Source of the DNA: Flavobacteriaceae bacterium
GTDB taxonomy: Bacteria; Bacteroidota; Bacteroidia; Flavobacteriales; Flavobacteriaceae
Length of the DNA: 64,000 nucleotides
Assembly (NCBI GenBank): GCA_029238125.1
Contig: JAQWGQ010000005.1
Span: forward strand, 62,001-126,000
Reading direction: 5' to 3'
The notes beneath the pieces are model-generated. The model did no database searches. It saw only the letters and a program-made list of their open reading frames with translations, and was not told where the DNA came from. Both the position numbers and the translations under genes were made by a program. Within the stretch, counting starts at the first letter, position 1; each line of letters begins with the position of its first letter. Of the stretch, positions 6,946-16,359 are shown piece after piece.

Positions 6946-9332
6946 CTGAGTTTCGGAAACTGTTTGGGGTCGAATTCATGCATCATTTCATATGCAGTTT
7001 CAATGATATCATCAAGACTAGGTTTCGAAAAGTAGTCTCCATCTGAGCCATATGCAGGGCGATGTGCTTTGGCTGATAAAGTTTTGGGTTTGCTGTCTAA
7101 TAGCGGAAATATATGTTGCTTTTCAAGTAGTTCATTCAAGATATAAGCAGTTCCACCCCCTGGAACGTCCTCATCAACAATCAACAAACGATTTGTTTTT
7201 TCTACACTTTTTCGAATGTCGTTATTCAAGTCAAATGGTATCAGAGATTGAATGTCGATAACTTCAGAATCGATTCCCATTTTATGCAACTCTTCCGCTG
7301 CTTCAGCTACGATTCGCAAGGTTGATCCATAGGAAACAAGGGTGATGTCATTTCCTTTTCGCAAAGTTTCAGTGGTTCCAAGTGGCACACAAAACTCCCC
7401 CAAATTGTTGGGAAGTCTTTCTTTTAATCGATAGCCGTTTAAAGATTCAATGACAAGTGCTGGATCATTTCCCTTTAGAAGGGTGTTGTACATACCCGCA
7501 GCTTGGGTCATATTGCGCGGAACGAGGATAAACATCCCACGAAGGTTATGTACCAAGCCACCCATTGGAGATCCAGAATGCCATATTCCTTCCAGTCGGT
7601 GTCCTCTAGTGCGAACGATGAGTGGACAGACTTGTTTTCCATTTGTGCGATAGTGTAAAGTCGCCAAGTCATCACTCATAATTTGTAGGGCATACAATAC
7701 ATAATCGAGGTACTGAATCTCTGCAATTGGACGGAGTCCACGAAGAGCCATTCCAATTCCTTCACCAATAATCGTTGCCTCACGAATTCCACGATCTGCT
7801 ACTCGCTCAACTCCAAAAGTGGATTGCAATCCTTCTAGTCCTTGATTGACATCTCCGATTTTGCCAGTGTCTTCACCAAAAACGAGGAGTTTACTGTTTT
7901 TCTCAAACAATGCTTTAAAGTTGTCCCGAATAATGATACGACCGTCAACTTGCGTGGTATGGTCGTCATAGGTCACGTTAATTGGATCCACTTGCAAAGA
8001 GGACGTCTGGGTTTCGTTGTAGAGATTGCTACTGAATTTTGGCTGTATTTGTTCAAAATAACGTTTTGGCCACAATTGCAACTCTTCTGATTGTGAGCTT
8101 GGATGATGTCGCATGATCCGAAGAGATTTTCGAGCAAGAGATGCAATTTTTTTGCGGTTAATCGATTTGTCTTTAATCAGTCGATTTGCTTCTTTTATTA
8201 AATCTTGATTTCCACATGCAGCCAGACATTCAAGGAGCTGTTGTGCTTCTTTAATGATGGGCTTTAAACTGGCTTTCCAAGCGTCATCTTTTGCTTGCTT
8301 TGCTTGTTGTTGAGTTGATTTTTCAATCTCATCAAGCTCGGCTTCCGTGGCAATTTTGCTGTTTAAAATCCAATCTCTAAATTTTCGATTACAATCGTTT
8401 TCTTTTTCCCACTCTAGTCGATCCTCAGATTTGTATCTCTCATGCGAACCAGAAGTTGAATGTCCTTGCGGTTGGGTGAGTTCGGTTACGTGAATAAGCA
8501 CAGGTACATGATGGGTTCGGGCAAGTTCTCCTGCTTTTTGAAAGGTGTGAATCAAGTTTGGATAATCCCAACCCTTAACTGTAAAAATCTCAAAACCCGC
8601 TTTAGTTTTACTTCTTTGAAATCCAGCTAGTGCTTCCGATATACTCCCCTTGATCGTTTGATAACTGTTATCCACGGAAATACCATATTCATCATCCCAT
8701 ACGCTAATTACCATCGGAATTTGATGAACACCAGCAGCATTTAATGACTCAAAAAAGAGTCCCTCACTTGTACTTGCATTCCCAATTGTACCCCATGCCA
8801 CTTCCTTGCCATTTACAGAAAATTGGGTGTCGTGAAAGACCTCTTCCTTTCTGTATAGCTTGGAGGCCAACGCAAGACCTACAAGGCGTGGCATTTGCGC
8901 AGCTGTACAGGATACGTCAGAACTCGAGTTGTACCGCTCGGTTTGACGCAACCATGTTCCGTTTTTGTCGATCAAGTCTGTGTTGTAATGCCCTCCCATC
9001 TGTCGACCAGAAGACATGGGTTCATGCTCTGGATCGGTGTGTGCATACAAACCAGCGAACAATTGTTGAGGGGTTAGACTATCGATGGCCATCATAAAGG
9101 TTTGATCTCGATAGTAACCAGAACGAAAATCTCCTCTTTGAAAGGCCTTGGCCATGGCAATCTGCGGAAGTTCTTTACCATCTCCGAATATGCCAAACTT
9201 TGCTTTGCCCGTTAAAACTTCTCTTCGACCCAATAAACTCATCGCTCTACTCAGGCAAACAATCTGGTAATCTTTTAGGATTTCTTCCTTAAAAGATGTA
9301 AATGAAATTTCTGAAGTGAGTTCGTTTATCAT
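6942..9332 (-). CDS. 2-oxoacid dehydrogenase E1, fused alpha and beta subunits
   Basis: A thiamine-diphosphate enzyme of 796 aa that decarboxylates a 2-oxoacid and passes the acyl group to an E2 lipoyl protein. Residues ~1-350 are the alpha part, with EPMSSGRQMGGHYN, WGTIGNASTSEGLFFESLN and VWDDEYGISV (the ThDP-binding segment, GNAS in place of the usual GDG). Residues ~460-796 are the beta part, with LLVFGEDTGKIGDVNQGL, EGIGMALRGLRPIAEIQYLD and a transketolase-C domain. A helical linker joins them. E2 and E3 are not in the window. Branched-chain oxoacids are a likely substrate, but pyruvate cannot be excluded. Its 3' end overlaps holA by 4 bases. Confidence 0.88.
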   Translation of the reverse strand: MINELTSEISFTSFKEEILKDYQIVCLSRAMSLLGRREVLTGKAKFGIFGDGKELPQIAMAKAFQRGDFRSGYYRDQTFMMAIDSLTPQQLFAGLYAHTDPEHEPMSSGRQMGGHYNTDLIDKNGTWLRQTERYNSSSDVSCTAAQMPRLVGLALASKLYRKEEVFHDTQFSVNGKEVAWGTIGNASTSEGLFFESLNAAGVHQIPMVISVWDDEYGISVDNSYQTIKGSISEALAGFQRSKTKAGFEIFTVKGWDYPNLIHTFQKAGELARTHHVPVLIHVTELTQPQGHSTSGSHERYKSEDRLEWEKENDCNRKFRDWILNSKIATEAELDEIEKSTQQQAKQAKDDAWKASLKPIIKEAQQLLECLAACGNQDLIKEANRLIKDKSINRKKIASLARKSLRIMRHHPSSQSEELQLWPKRYFEQIQPKFSSNLYNETQTSSLQVDPINVTYDDHTTQVDGRIIIRDNFKALFEKNSKLLVFGEDTGKIGDVNQGLEGLQSTFGVERVADRGIREATIIGEGIGMALRGLRPIAEIQYLDYVLYALQIMSDDLATLHYRTNGKQVCPLIVRTRGHRLEGIWHSGSPMGGLVHNLRGMFILVPRNMTQAAGMYNTLLKGNDPALVIESLNGYRLKERLPNNLGEFCVPLGTTETLRKGNDITLVSYGSTLRIVAEAAEELHKMGIDSEVIDIQSLIPFDLNNDIRKSVEKTNRLLIVDEDVPGGGTAYILNELLEKQHIFPLLDSKPKTLSAKAHRPAYGSDGDYFSKPSLDDIIETAYEMMHEFDPKQFPKLS

Positions 9333-9345
9333 TAGGTAATGGCGG

Positions 9346-9363
9346 ACAAATTTACAAATTTGT
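9346..9363 (-). promoter_or_regulatory. -7 box within an 18-bp palindrome upstream of the E1 gene
   Basis: The minus strand has TAAATTTG (9347-9354), an exact TAnnTTTG match 14 bases before the E1 ATG. It is embedded in a near-perfect 18-base palindrome ACAAATTT-AC-AAATTTGT (9346-9363). A repressor bound there would cover the -7 box, but no regulator is identified. Confidence 0.5.
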
Positions 9364-9380
9364 GTTGGAAACCGATGTCC

Positions 9381-12161
9381 TCAAAACCAACTTCTCGTAA
9401 ACAAAGAGAGAAGTTGACTGGTTTGTATTGAGAGTGTAAACCGAATTTTAGACGGATATGCCTTGTCATCAATCTCCCAACCTAGGTTTGAATACAAAGG
9501 GAAATATAACCCCAAGTAGTCCTGTATCAGGTTTAAGTTAAGCCCAGCATCGTAAATAAAACGATTTTTTTGTCCTCGATTTTTAACCAAACCTATGTCG
9601 CTGTAAATTTCAAGTCCACGCCAAAGGGTTGTACTTAAGTTGGCAGATATCATCCATTGATTGACCATTTGAATCGGAATAAATGATTTAAATCCCCCTT
9701 CTGCAAGTAGATATTGCTGACTAAAAAAACCACTTGTTTCGGAACGACCCAAAAGGTTGTACGTAAAGGAATAATCATTGACTCTTGAGATGCCAAAATC
9801 AAAATTTCCACTGTTGTTTTGATCAGAAAGTAATCCCATAAAAAATCGAAAGGTGTATTGTTTTCCTTCATTGTAGTATTTTCGATTCCGATAAGAGGCA
9901 GAAAACTTTGTAAACGAATCTCCCATTTGTAAAGTTGCACCGAATCCCCTCGATGAAGAGCTGCTACTATTGGAATAAGTGTAAGAAAGTGAGCTGTTAT
10001 ACGATCCGTCTAAAAGCTTTTTATTTTGATCTTCCTGAAACAAAGAGACCAGTTCAAGTCCAACAATGGAGTGTTTATTACCAGTCAAACCTTCGGGTCG
10101 GAACGTTGCATTGATTTGTGGGTTGAAACGATAGTATCTTTGATCTGAATTAAAGTGGAAAGACTCTATGCCAAATCCGTATGAAATATTGGTTAGCTTT
10201 TTTTTCTGAAAATAGGATCGGTGTCGGATGGAGAACGAACCGCTTAAGCTCATCTCTTTATTTCCGTACTGTGGAGAGAAAAACACGGTTGTTGGTTGTC
10301 TGAGCGTAAGCCCATTGTGAATCACCATTCCCATTAAAACACCATCATAGGCATTGTATGTCAAACTGGGAGCAATATATGTTGTCGCGTAATGGGAGGA
10401 AGGGATGTCTTCAAACAAACGAAGCTTTTTATCTCGTTTTGCAAAACTGTTATTAAGACAAATATTGTTATTATTCGTGTTGACCTCTAGGACCAGTTGA
10501 TTGGGGTTTAAAACGATTTTGTCAACCTGCGTTTGATCAAATGACAAGTGTTGTTTCTCGACCCCGCCTGGAAGCCAAACAGACGAAACGAGCTGATGTT
10601 TTGAATAGCTGTTTAGTCTCATTGGGTTTTGCGCTTTTGTATGGTTTGTCAATTCAACGTGAACCTGATTTTCAGATTTCCCAATTTGGCGAATTTCGTA
10701 ATCTGTTAGTCCATTGTCAGCACAATACCCTTGATAAAACCATTTGGCGCGTCCTTCAAAAAATAATTCGAAATGGTCTTGAATCGTTAGCGGATTTAGG
10801 TTGTTTTTGCTTGTGAATAGATTAAAGATAAACGCATCAACTTGTTTTTTGCTTTCTGTCTCCTCTAAGATTTTGATTCCCATAGCTGAACGGGACCGCA
10901 AAGCGATTTTACGATTGTATTTTGTCACGTCCTCACTTGGCATGAGTAAGGGCTGTGCAAGGTTTCTGCGATACACAAAAGCAGCTTGTAAATTGGTTTT
11001 AAAGCTAAATGGAGTTTGCGCAAATTGATAGGTCGATAGCGGAGGGAATTTGGACAGATTCCCGATCAATCGCAGTTCAGGGAAATAGGTTTCTACATAC
11101 CGCATAAATAGGTAATGGGATAGACCATCAGCAATCCACCTATTTTGACGGTAATTCTCAGGAAATTTGGACTGAACCAATTTACGCAGGAGAATTTGAA
11201 TGGCCTTTAGTTCAAACTGTTCCTGTTTTGGGATCGGGCGGAAGGTGTTCAGTAGCAAATCAAAGCCTACAATTGGATTCTGATTGTAAAACTTCGAATC
11301 GATTAAAAAGTATTCATTGCTCAGGTTTCCGAAAAAACTCTCTGCAAATTTTTGCATTCGTTTTGTGATTTCGACACCAATTTGGACTGTGTCCAAATTG
11401 TCTGCCATATCTGTCACGATCTCAAAGTCAGACGAACGAATGGACTTATAATCGTTCTTTTTTTTTAAATAAAACTCCAAATCACCCTGAATTTGTCCCT
11501 TTACTTGCCAACAAGCGTTTTGCAAATCTCCCTTGATTGAGGGAATGATGTCATAATCTTCTGGAAAACAAAGGGTGAACTTTGTAGATGAACGCAACGC
11601 AGTCCGATCGTTAAATCCATAGTTAGAGTCGAGATTCCACCGCCCATCGAAGTCCTGATTTACAAATTGCAAAAACCCATTTCTAAAGCTGATTTCATCA
11701 TTATTATCGATTCCATACCCTGTAAAATCATCGGCAGGCAGTTTTACGATGTAAGAAGCGGAAAATACAATCGAATCTTTTGGTTGAATCGGGTGTGTCA
11801 AATGAATCGCAACAATGTCTATTTGTTCATCTAAACGATGCCAATTCAAACTGCCATGTGCAGTACGAAAGCTATGGATCTTGGTATTTCCTTTTTCATC
11901 CGATTTGGATTTTTCAAATTGGAAATTGAATTCTTGTGCAAGTTTGACAGCCAAAGGCGTGGAAGTATTCGCATAAGCATGATTCCAATCATAAAGATAT
12001 AAGGTGTCCAAAGCATTGCTACCTGTGTTGGTGTAGCGAAATAACTGTTTTACTTTGATAAGTCCCCTCAGTGGATCAACTTGTGCATCAATTTCATTGT
12101 CTTGCTGTGCGAAGCAAAACGCTATTTGAAAAATCAAGATGAGGCAAAACCGTTTTTTCAA
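9381..12161 (-). CDS. M1-peptidase-like periplasmic domain plus outer-membrane beta-barrel
   Basis: A 926-aa exported protein. Residues 1-18 are a signal peptide (MKKRFCLILIFQIAFCFA). Residues ~20-500 resemble the N-terminal and catalytic domains of M1 (gluzincin) aminopeptidases, including WNLDSNYGFNDRTAL and RWIADGLSHYLFMRYVE, which lines up with the second zinc-ligand helix (WLNEG...). The first zinc motif HExxH is absent: the aligned region around residues 315-330 has no His-Glu pair. The last ~330 residues alternate polar and aromatic residues and end in SWF, a typical outer-membrane barrel ending. It is probably catalytically inactive and may be a barrel-anchored surface or assembly protein. 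It sits 2 bases after the LOG-family gene. Confidence 0.75.
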   Translation of the reverse strand: MKKRFCLILIFQIAFCFAQQDNEIDAQVDPLRGLIKVKQLFRYTNTGSNALDTLYLYDWNHAYANTSTPLAVKLAQEFNFQFEKSKSDEKGNTKIHSFRTAHGSLNWHRLDEQIDIVAIHLTHPIQPKDSIVFSASYIVKLPADDFTGYGIDNNDEISFRNGFLQFVNQDFDGRWNLDSNYGFNDRTALRSSTKFTLCFPEDYDIIPSIKGDLQNACWQVKGQIQGDLEFYLKKKNDYKSIRSSDFEIVTDMADNLDTVQIGVEITKRMQKFAESFFGNLSNEYFLIDSKFYNQNPIVGFDLLLNTFRPIPKQEQFELKAIQILLRKLVQSKFPENYRQNRWIADGLSHYLFMRYVETYFPELRLIGNLSKFPPLSTYQFAQTPFSFKTNLQAAFVYRRNLAQPLLMPSEDVTKYNRKIALRSRSAMGIKILEETESKKQVDAFIFNLFTSKNNLNPLTIQDHFELFFEGRAKWFYQGYCADNGLTDYEIRQIGKSENQVHVELTNHTKAQNPMRLNSYSKHQLVSSVWLPGGVEKQHLSFDQTQVDKIVLNPNQLVLEVNTNNNNICLNNSFAKRDKKLRLFEDIPSSHYATTYIAPSLTYNAYDGVLMGMVIHNGLTLRQPTTVFFSPQYGNKEMSLSGSFSIRHRSYFQKKKLTNISYGFGIESFHFNSDQRYYRFNPQINATFRPEGLTGNKHSIVGLELVSLFQEDQNKKLLDGSYNSSLSYTYSNSSSSSSRGFGATLQMGDSFTKFSASYRNRKYYNEGKQYTFRFFMGLLSDQNNSGNFDFGISRVNDYSFTYNLLGRSETSGFFSQQYLLAEGGFKSFIPIQMVNQWMISANLSTTLWRGLEIYSDIGLVKNRGQKNRFIYDAGLNLNLIQDYLGLYFPLYSNLGWEIDDKAYPSKIRFTLSIQTSQLLSLFTRSWF

Positions 12162-12163
12162 GT

Positions 12164-12850
12164 CTAAAAGTTTGGTCCTGTGTCTGTATCGGAATAATAC
12201 TGCTTGAGTAAATCGATGACTTCATCTGCCGTATCAACACAGATGAATATATCTAAATCTCCTTCACTTATGGTGTTGTTTTGTGCTAAGAGGGTTTGTT
12301 TTAGCCAGTCTATGAGTCCACTCCAAAACGAAGTTCCTACGAGGATAATTGGGATTTTTTTGATTTTAGAGGTTTGAATAAGCGTGATTGCCTCCATCAA
12401 TTCGTCGAGAGTGCCAAATCCGCCAGGAAGAACAACAAATGCTTGTGCATATTTGACAAACATCACCTTACGAACAAAGAAATAGTCAAAATTGATCATT
12501 CGATCCTTGTCGATATACTTGTTGTGATTTTCCTCAAAGGGAAGGTCAATGGTTAGCCCCACTGAGGAACCTCCAGCTTCTTGCGCTCCTTTGTTTGCAG
12601 CTTCCATAATCCCAGGGCCTCCACCTGTGATAACTCCAAATCCAAGACCAACAATTCGCTGAGCGATTTCACTCGCCAATTTGTAATTGGGGTCTGTGTT
12701 TGGCGTTCGAGCTGATCCAAAAATAGAAATACAGGGGTTATGAAGTCCCATTTTTTCAAATCCCTCGACAAATTCACCCATGATTTTGAATAACATCCAT
12801 GAGTTTTTTGTCGTTAATTCATTCCAACCTGACGCATAATTTTTATCCAT
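12164..12850 (-). CDS. LOG-family (TIGR00730) nucleotide 5'-monophosphate phosphoribohydrolase
   Basis: A 228-aa Rossmann-fold protein of the lysine-decarboxylase-like LOG family. Members cleave cytokinin ribotides or AMP to the free base and ribose 5-phosphate. The two diagnostic motifs are GGGPGIMEAANKGA near residue 78 and PGGFGTLDELMEAI near residue 142. The physiological role in non-plant-associated bacteria is uncertain. It lies between uvrA (3-base gap) and the M1-like gene (2-base gap) on the same strand, so the three may form one transcript. Confidence 0.87.
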   Translation of the reverse strand: MDKNYASGWNELTTKNSWMLFKIMGEFVEGFEKMGLHNPCISIFGSARTPNTDPNYKLASEIAQRIVGLGFGVITGGGPGIMEAANKGAQEAGGSSVGLTIDLPFEENHNKYIDKDRMINFDYFFVRKVMFVKYAQAFVVLPGGFGTLDELMEAITLIQTSKIKKIPIILVGTSFWSGLIDWLKQTLLAQNNTISEGDLDIFICVDTADEVIDLLKQYYSDTDTGPNF

Positions 12851-12853
12851 AGT

Positions 12854-15682
12854 CTATCTATTAAGTTCGTATTTCAAATATTTTGCCGTGTGAGAGTTTA
12901 TTGACGATAAAATTTCTTCTGGGGTACCTGTACACACGACCTGCCCACCTTTTGCACCGCCTTCTGGCCCAATATCAATGATATGATCCATGGTTTTAAT
13001 CACATCTAGATTGTGTTCAATCACCAAAACGGTATTACCCTTGTCAACGAGTTTTTGAAGAACTTCAAGCAAGACCCGAATATCATCGAAATGTAAACCT
13101 GTGGTTGGCTCATCTAAGATATAAAATGTTTTTCCAGTATCTTTTTTGGAGAGTTCTGTCGCAAGCTTAATACGTTGGGCTTCTCCTCCTGAGAGGGTTG
13201 TCGACTGTTGTCCCAAGCTGATATAACCGAGTCCAACATCTTGTATGGTTTTGAGTTTTCTGTAAATTTTAGGATGAGATTCAAAAAACAAACAAGCTTC
13301 ATTAATGGTCATGTTTAGTACATCATTGATCGTTTTATTTCGATACCTAACTTCCAAGGTTTCTCTTGTGAATCGTTTTCCTTGACAATCGTCACAGGGG
13401 ACATAGACGTCGGGTAAAAAGTTCATCACTATCGTTTTTAAGCCCGCACCTTGACAACTTTCACAACGGCCACCTACCACATTAAAACTAAATCTTCCGG
13501 GTTTGTACCCACGAATTTGCGCTTCTGGAGTCTTAGTAAATAGACTTCTTATTTCGCTAAATACGCCTGTATAGGTTGCTGGATTACTTCTCGGAGTACG
13601 CCCAATAGGAGATTGATTGATATCGATAACTTTGTCGATGTGTTCTAATCCGTCAATCGATTTGTATCCAAGGGGTTCTTTTACGCCATTGAAAAAGTAT
13701 TTGTTGAGAATGGGGTAGAGGGTTTCGTTGATTAAGGTGGATTTACCACTTCCAGAGACACCCGTAACTCCAATCATGGTGCCGAGGGGAAATTTTACAT
13801 CGATATTTTTCAGATTATGTCCACTGCAATTGCGCAGTTTCAAATCTTTTCCACTCCCTTTTCGTCGAGAGCTTGGAACGCTGATTTGTTCCTTTCCGTT
13901 TAAAAACGCGGCTGTAATGGTTTTTAACTTCTTTACCTCTTTTGGTGTTCCTTGTGCGATCACTTCTCCGCCATTTCTACCTGCTTTTGGTCCAAGGTCA
14001 ATCAAGTGGTCTGCACGCTCCATCATCTCCTTGTCATGCTCTACCACGATAACGGTGTTACCAATATCACGTAACGATAGGAGAGAGTCAATCAGTCGGT
14101 CATTGTCTCTTTGATGTAGTCCAATACTCGGTTCGTCGAGTATATACAAAACACCAACCAGTTGTGCGCCAATCTGGGTTGCTAATCGTATTCGTTGCGC
14201 TTCCCCTCCTGACAATGATTTTGAACTGCGGTGAAGTGACAGATAGTCGAGGCCAACGTCCAATAGGAACTGAATACGCTTTTGAATTTCTTTAATGACT
14301 TCCGAAGCAATTGCCACTTGTTTCTCAGAGAGATTTGATTCCAGTTTGCCTACCCAAAGTGCAAGCTCACTTAAGCCCATCGATGAGACCTCAGCAATGT
14401 TTTTACCTGCCAGTTTAAAGCACTTTGCCGCTTCGTTTAAGCGCGAGCCATGACAAGAAGGGCACTTGATCTCATCCATAAACGATTTAGCCCAACGTTT
14501 AAGTGATGCAGAATGCGCCTCTTTAAATTGGTTCTCGATAAAAGGAACAATGCCATCATAGTCGATTGCGTATTCTCGAGTCAACCCAAGCGTTTTAGAG
14601 ACCACAGAAAACTGTTCGCTTCCTCCGTGAAGGATCACCTCGATAGCATCTTTCGGGATCGAATGAATGGGGTCCTGCAAGGAAAATTTGTAACGGGCTG
14701 CAATACTTTCAAACTGTTTGAATGTCCAGTTGCTCTTATGACTTCCAGCAGGTTTTATCCCCCCAGCGTGAATCGATACAGAATCGTCGGGGATTACCTT
14801 GTTTAGGTTGACTTCATACTTTACGCCAAGTCCGCTACAACTTGTACACATCCCCTTGGGAGAATTAAATGAAAAGCTATTTGGTTCAGGAGAAGGATAG
14901 GCAATTCCAGTGCTTGGGCACATCAATTTTCGACTGAAGAATCGATTTTCCTCACTGTCTTGCCCCCAAAGAATAATGGTGTCTTTTCCGTGATACATCG
15001 CAGTTTGCAAACTCTCTTTAAGCTGTTTTTGTGAACTTGCTTTTTCACTGTCAATCAACAAGCGATCAATCACAATTTCAATGTCGTGGAGCTTGTAGCG
15101 ATCCACTTTATACCCTGGTTTTAAATCGACAAATTCTCCGTCAACTCTCACTCGAGTAAACCCTTGTTTTAAGATTGTTGAAAACAATTCGCGATAATGT
15201 CCTTTTCGAGAACGCACAACAGGTGCCAGTAAAATGACTTTTTGGGCATTAAAATCATTGTGAATAAGAGAAACAATCTCATCATCACTGTATTGAACCA
15301 TCAACTCTTGGGTGGCGCTGCTGTAGGCATTGGCAGCTCTTGCATAGAGTAAACGGAAAAAATCATACAATTCTGTGATTGTTCCGACTGTAGATCTTGG
15401 GCTTTTACTCGTTGTTTTTTGCTCAATCGCAACGACGGGTGATAAACCATCGACTTTATCAACGTCTGGTCGCTCCATACCGCCAATAAATTGACGTGCA
15501 TAGGCGCTAAAGGTTTCGATATAACGACGCTGTCCCTCGGCATGAAGGGTGTCAAATGCAAGAGATGATTTGCCGCTGCCCGATAATCCTGTAATCACGG
15601 TCAGTGCATCACGTGGAATAGAAACATCTATGTTTTTTAGATTGTGTTCTCGAGCACCTTTAACAACTATTTTTTCTTTCAT
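12854..15682 (-). CDS. uvrA: excinuclease ABC subunit A
   Basis: UvrA finds DNA lesions and loads UvrB in nucleotide excision repair. The protein is 942 aa and has two ABC modules: Walker A GLSGSGKSSLAFDT near residue 32 and GVTGVSGSGKSTLINET near residue 640, each paired with a LSGGEAQRI signature and LDEPSIGLH / LDEPTTGLH. Zinc-binding cysteines occur as CPSCHGSRL and as CESCQG...CDDCQG. The start chosen is the ATG at 15682 (MKEKIVVKGAREHNLKNI); a TTG two codons upstream is possible but less likely. It leads a minus-strand group with the LOG gene and the barrel gene. Confidence 0.96.
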   Translation of the reverse strand: MKEKIVVKGAREHNLKNIDVSIPRDALTVITGLSGSGKSSLAFDTLHAEGQRRYIETFSAYARQFIGGMERPDVDKVDGLSPVVAIEQKTTSKSPRSTVGTITELYDFFRLLYARAANAYSSATQELMVQYSDDEIVSLIHNDFNAQKVILLAPVVRSRKGHYRELFSTILKQGFTRVRVDGEFVDLKPGYKVDRYKLHDIEIVIDRLLIDSEKASSQKQLKESLQTAMYHGKDTIILWGQDSEENRFFSRKLMCPSTGIAYPSPEPNSFSFNSPKGMCTSCSGLGVKYEVNLNKVIPDDSVSIHAGGIKPAGSHKSNWTFKQFESIAARYKFSLQDPIHSIPKDAIEVILHGGSEQFSVVSKTLGLTREYAIDYDGIVPFIENQFKEAHSASLKRWAKSFMDEIKCPSCHGSRLNEAAKCFKLAGKNIAEVSSMGLSELALWVGKLESNLSEKQVAIASEVIKEIQKRIQFLLDVGLDYLSLHRSSKSLSGGEAQRIRLATQIGAQLVGVLYILDEPSIGLHQRDNDRLIDSLLSLRDIGNTVIVVEHDKEMMERADHLIDLGPKAGRNGGEVIAQGTPKEVKKLKTITAAFLNGKEQISVPSSRRKGSGKDLKLRNCSGHNLKNIDVKFPLGTMIGVTGVSGSGKSTLINETLYPILNKYFFNGVKEPLGYKSIDGLEHIDKVIDINQSPIGRTPRSNPATYTGVFSEIRSLFTKTPEAQIRGYKPGRFSFNVVGGRCESCQGAGLKTIVMNFLPDVYVPCDDCQGKRFTRETLEVRYRNKTINDVLNMTINEACLFFESHPKIYRKLKTIQDVGLGYISLGQQSTTLSGGEAQRIKLATELSKKDTGKTFYILDEPTTGLHFDDIRVLLEVLQKLVDKGNTVLVIEHNLDVIKTMDHIIDIGPEGGAKGGQVVCTGTPEEILSSINSHTAKYLKYELNR

Positions 15683-15728
15683 GAGCAAACATGCAAGATA
15701 CTTTTTTAAATCGATTAAAGAAACAGTT

Positions 15729-16310
15729 TTATACGCTGATTTTATTCACGGCGAAGTGAGCGATTACATCATGTAAAAACGCGTGTATTTGTGCTCTAAA
15801 ATGCGGATAGTGTTTTTTTAAAATCTCGACAGAAGGTCCCATTAAATCCATATCCTTACGTCTCGACATCTGATTTAAAACCAAGCGTATACCATCAATC
15901 GAAGCATAACCTTCTAACCAACCATATTTTTTCATGGCCATAAAATAATGTTTAGCACTTTCTGGCATCAAGTGAAGTTGTTTTTCGAGAATGTTCAATG
16001 CTTTAGTGACATAATCGGATAGAGAAATACTTTGGAAATCGCGAAAATCAGCCGCCAGAAAATGATCGTAAAACAAGTCTAAAATAACACGTGACCGATG
16101 ACGATATTGATCAAACAACATAGCGCGTAATTCCCGACTGATGGGGTGACTGTCCGTAAATAGATCGATTTCCCGATGAAGTTCGATTCCCTTTTGAATA
16201 GACGAATCATAAATGTGAAGCGTCTTATTGCTGACATGGTCCCCCAAAAAATTCCCCAACAGGATTTTTTCGTCACTTCCTGAAAGAATCAAATGTCCAA
16301 GATAATTCAT
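15729..16310 (-). CDS. AcpH-like acyl carrier protein phosphodiesterase (DUF479)
   Basis: A 193-aa protein of the AcpH/DUF479 family, whose E. coli member removes the phosphopantetheine group from acyl carrier protein. The N-terminus MNYLGHLILSGSDEKILLGN and FLGDHV, then HREIDLFTDSHP and DLFYDHFLAADF, are the HD-like metal motifs of the family. The start is the ATG at 16310; longer in-frame readings overlap glmM. A perfect -7 box sits 4 bases upstream, so the mRNA is probably leaderless. It lies divergent from glmM, with the two -7 boxes 23 bases apart. Confidence 0.87.
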   Translation of the reverse strand: MNYLGHLILSGSDEKILLGNFLGDHVSNKTLHIYDSSIQKGIELHREIDLFTDSHPISRELRAMLFDQYRHRSRVILDLFYDHFLAADFRDFQSISLSDYVTKALNILEKQLHLMPESAKHYFMAMKKYGWLEGYASIDGIRLVLNQMSRRKDMDLMGPSVEILKKHYPHFRAQIHAFLHDVIAHFAVNKISV

Positions 16311-16314
16311 TCCC

Positions 16315-16322
16315 CAAAAATA
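16315..16322 (-). promoter_or_regulatory. -7 box of the acpH-like gene, 4 bases from the ATG
   Basis: The minus strand reads TATTTTTG then GGGA then ATG. This is an exact TAnnTTTG match. With a start of transcription a few bases after the box, the message would begin at or next to the A of ATG. Confidence 0.6.
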
Positions 16323-16345
16323 GGAATGTCGGACATATTCTTTAT

Positions 16346-16353
16346 TATCTTTG
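16346..16353 (+). promoter_or_regulatory. -7 box of glmM
   Basis: TATCTTTG matches TAnnTTTG exactly and is followed by CAAAAG and then the glmM ATG (16360). It also argues against the in-frame TTG at 16351, which would lie inside the promoter. Confidence 0.6.
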
Positions 16354-16359
16354 CAAAAG

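Noticed and set aside
13728-14114. Plus-strand 128-codon frame inside uvrA
   Set aside because: Shadow of uvrA; no start signals or family features.
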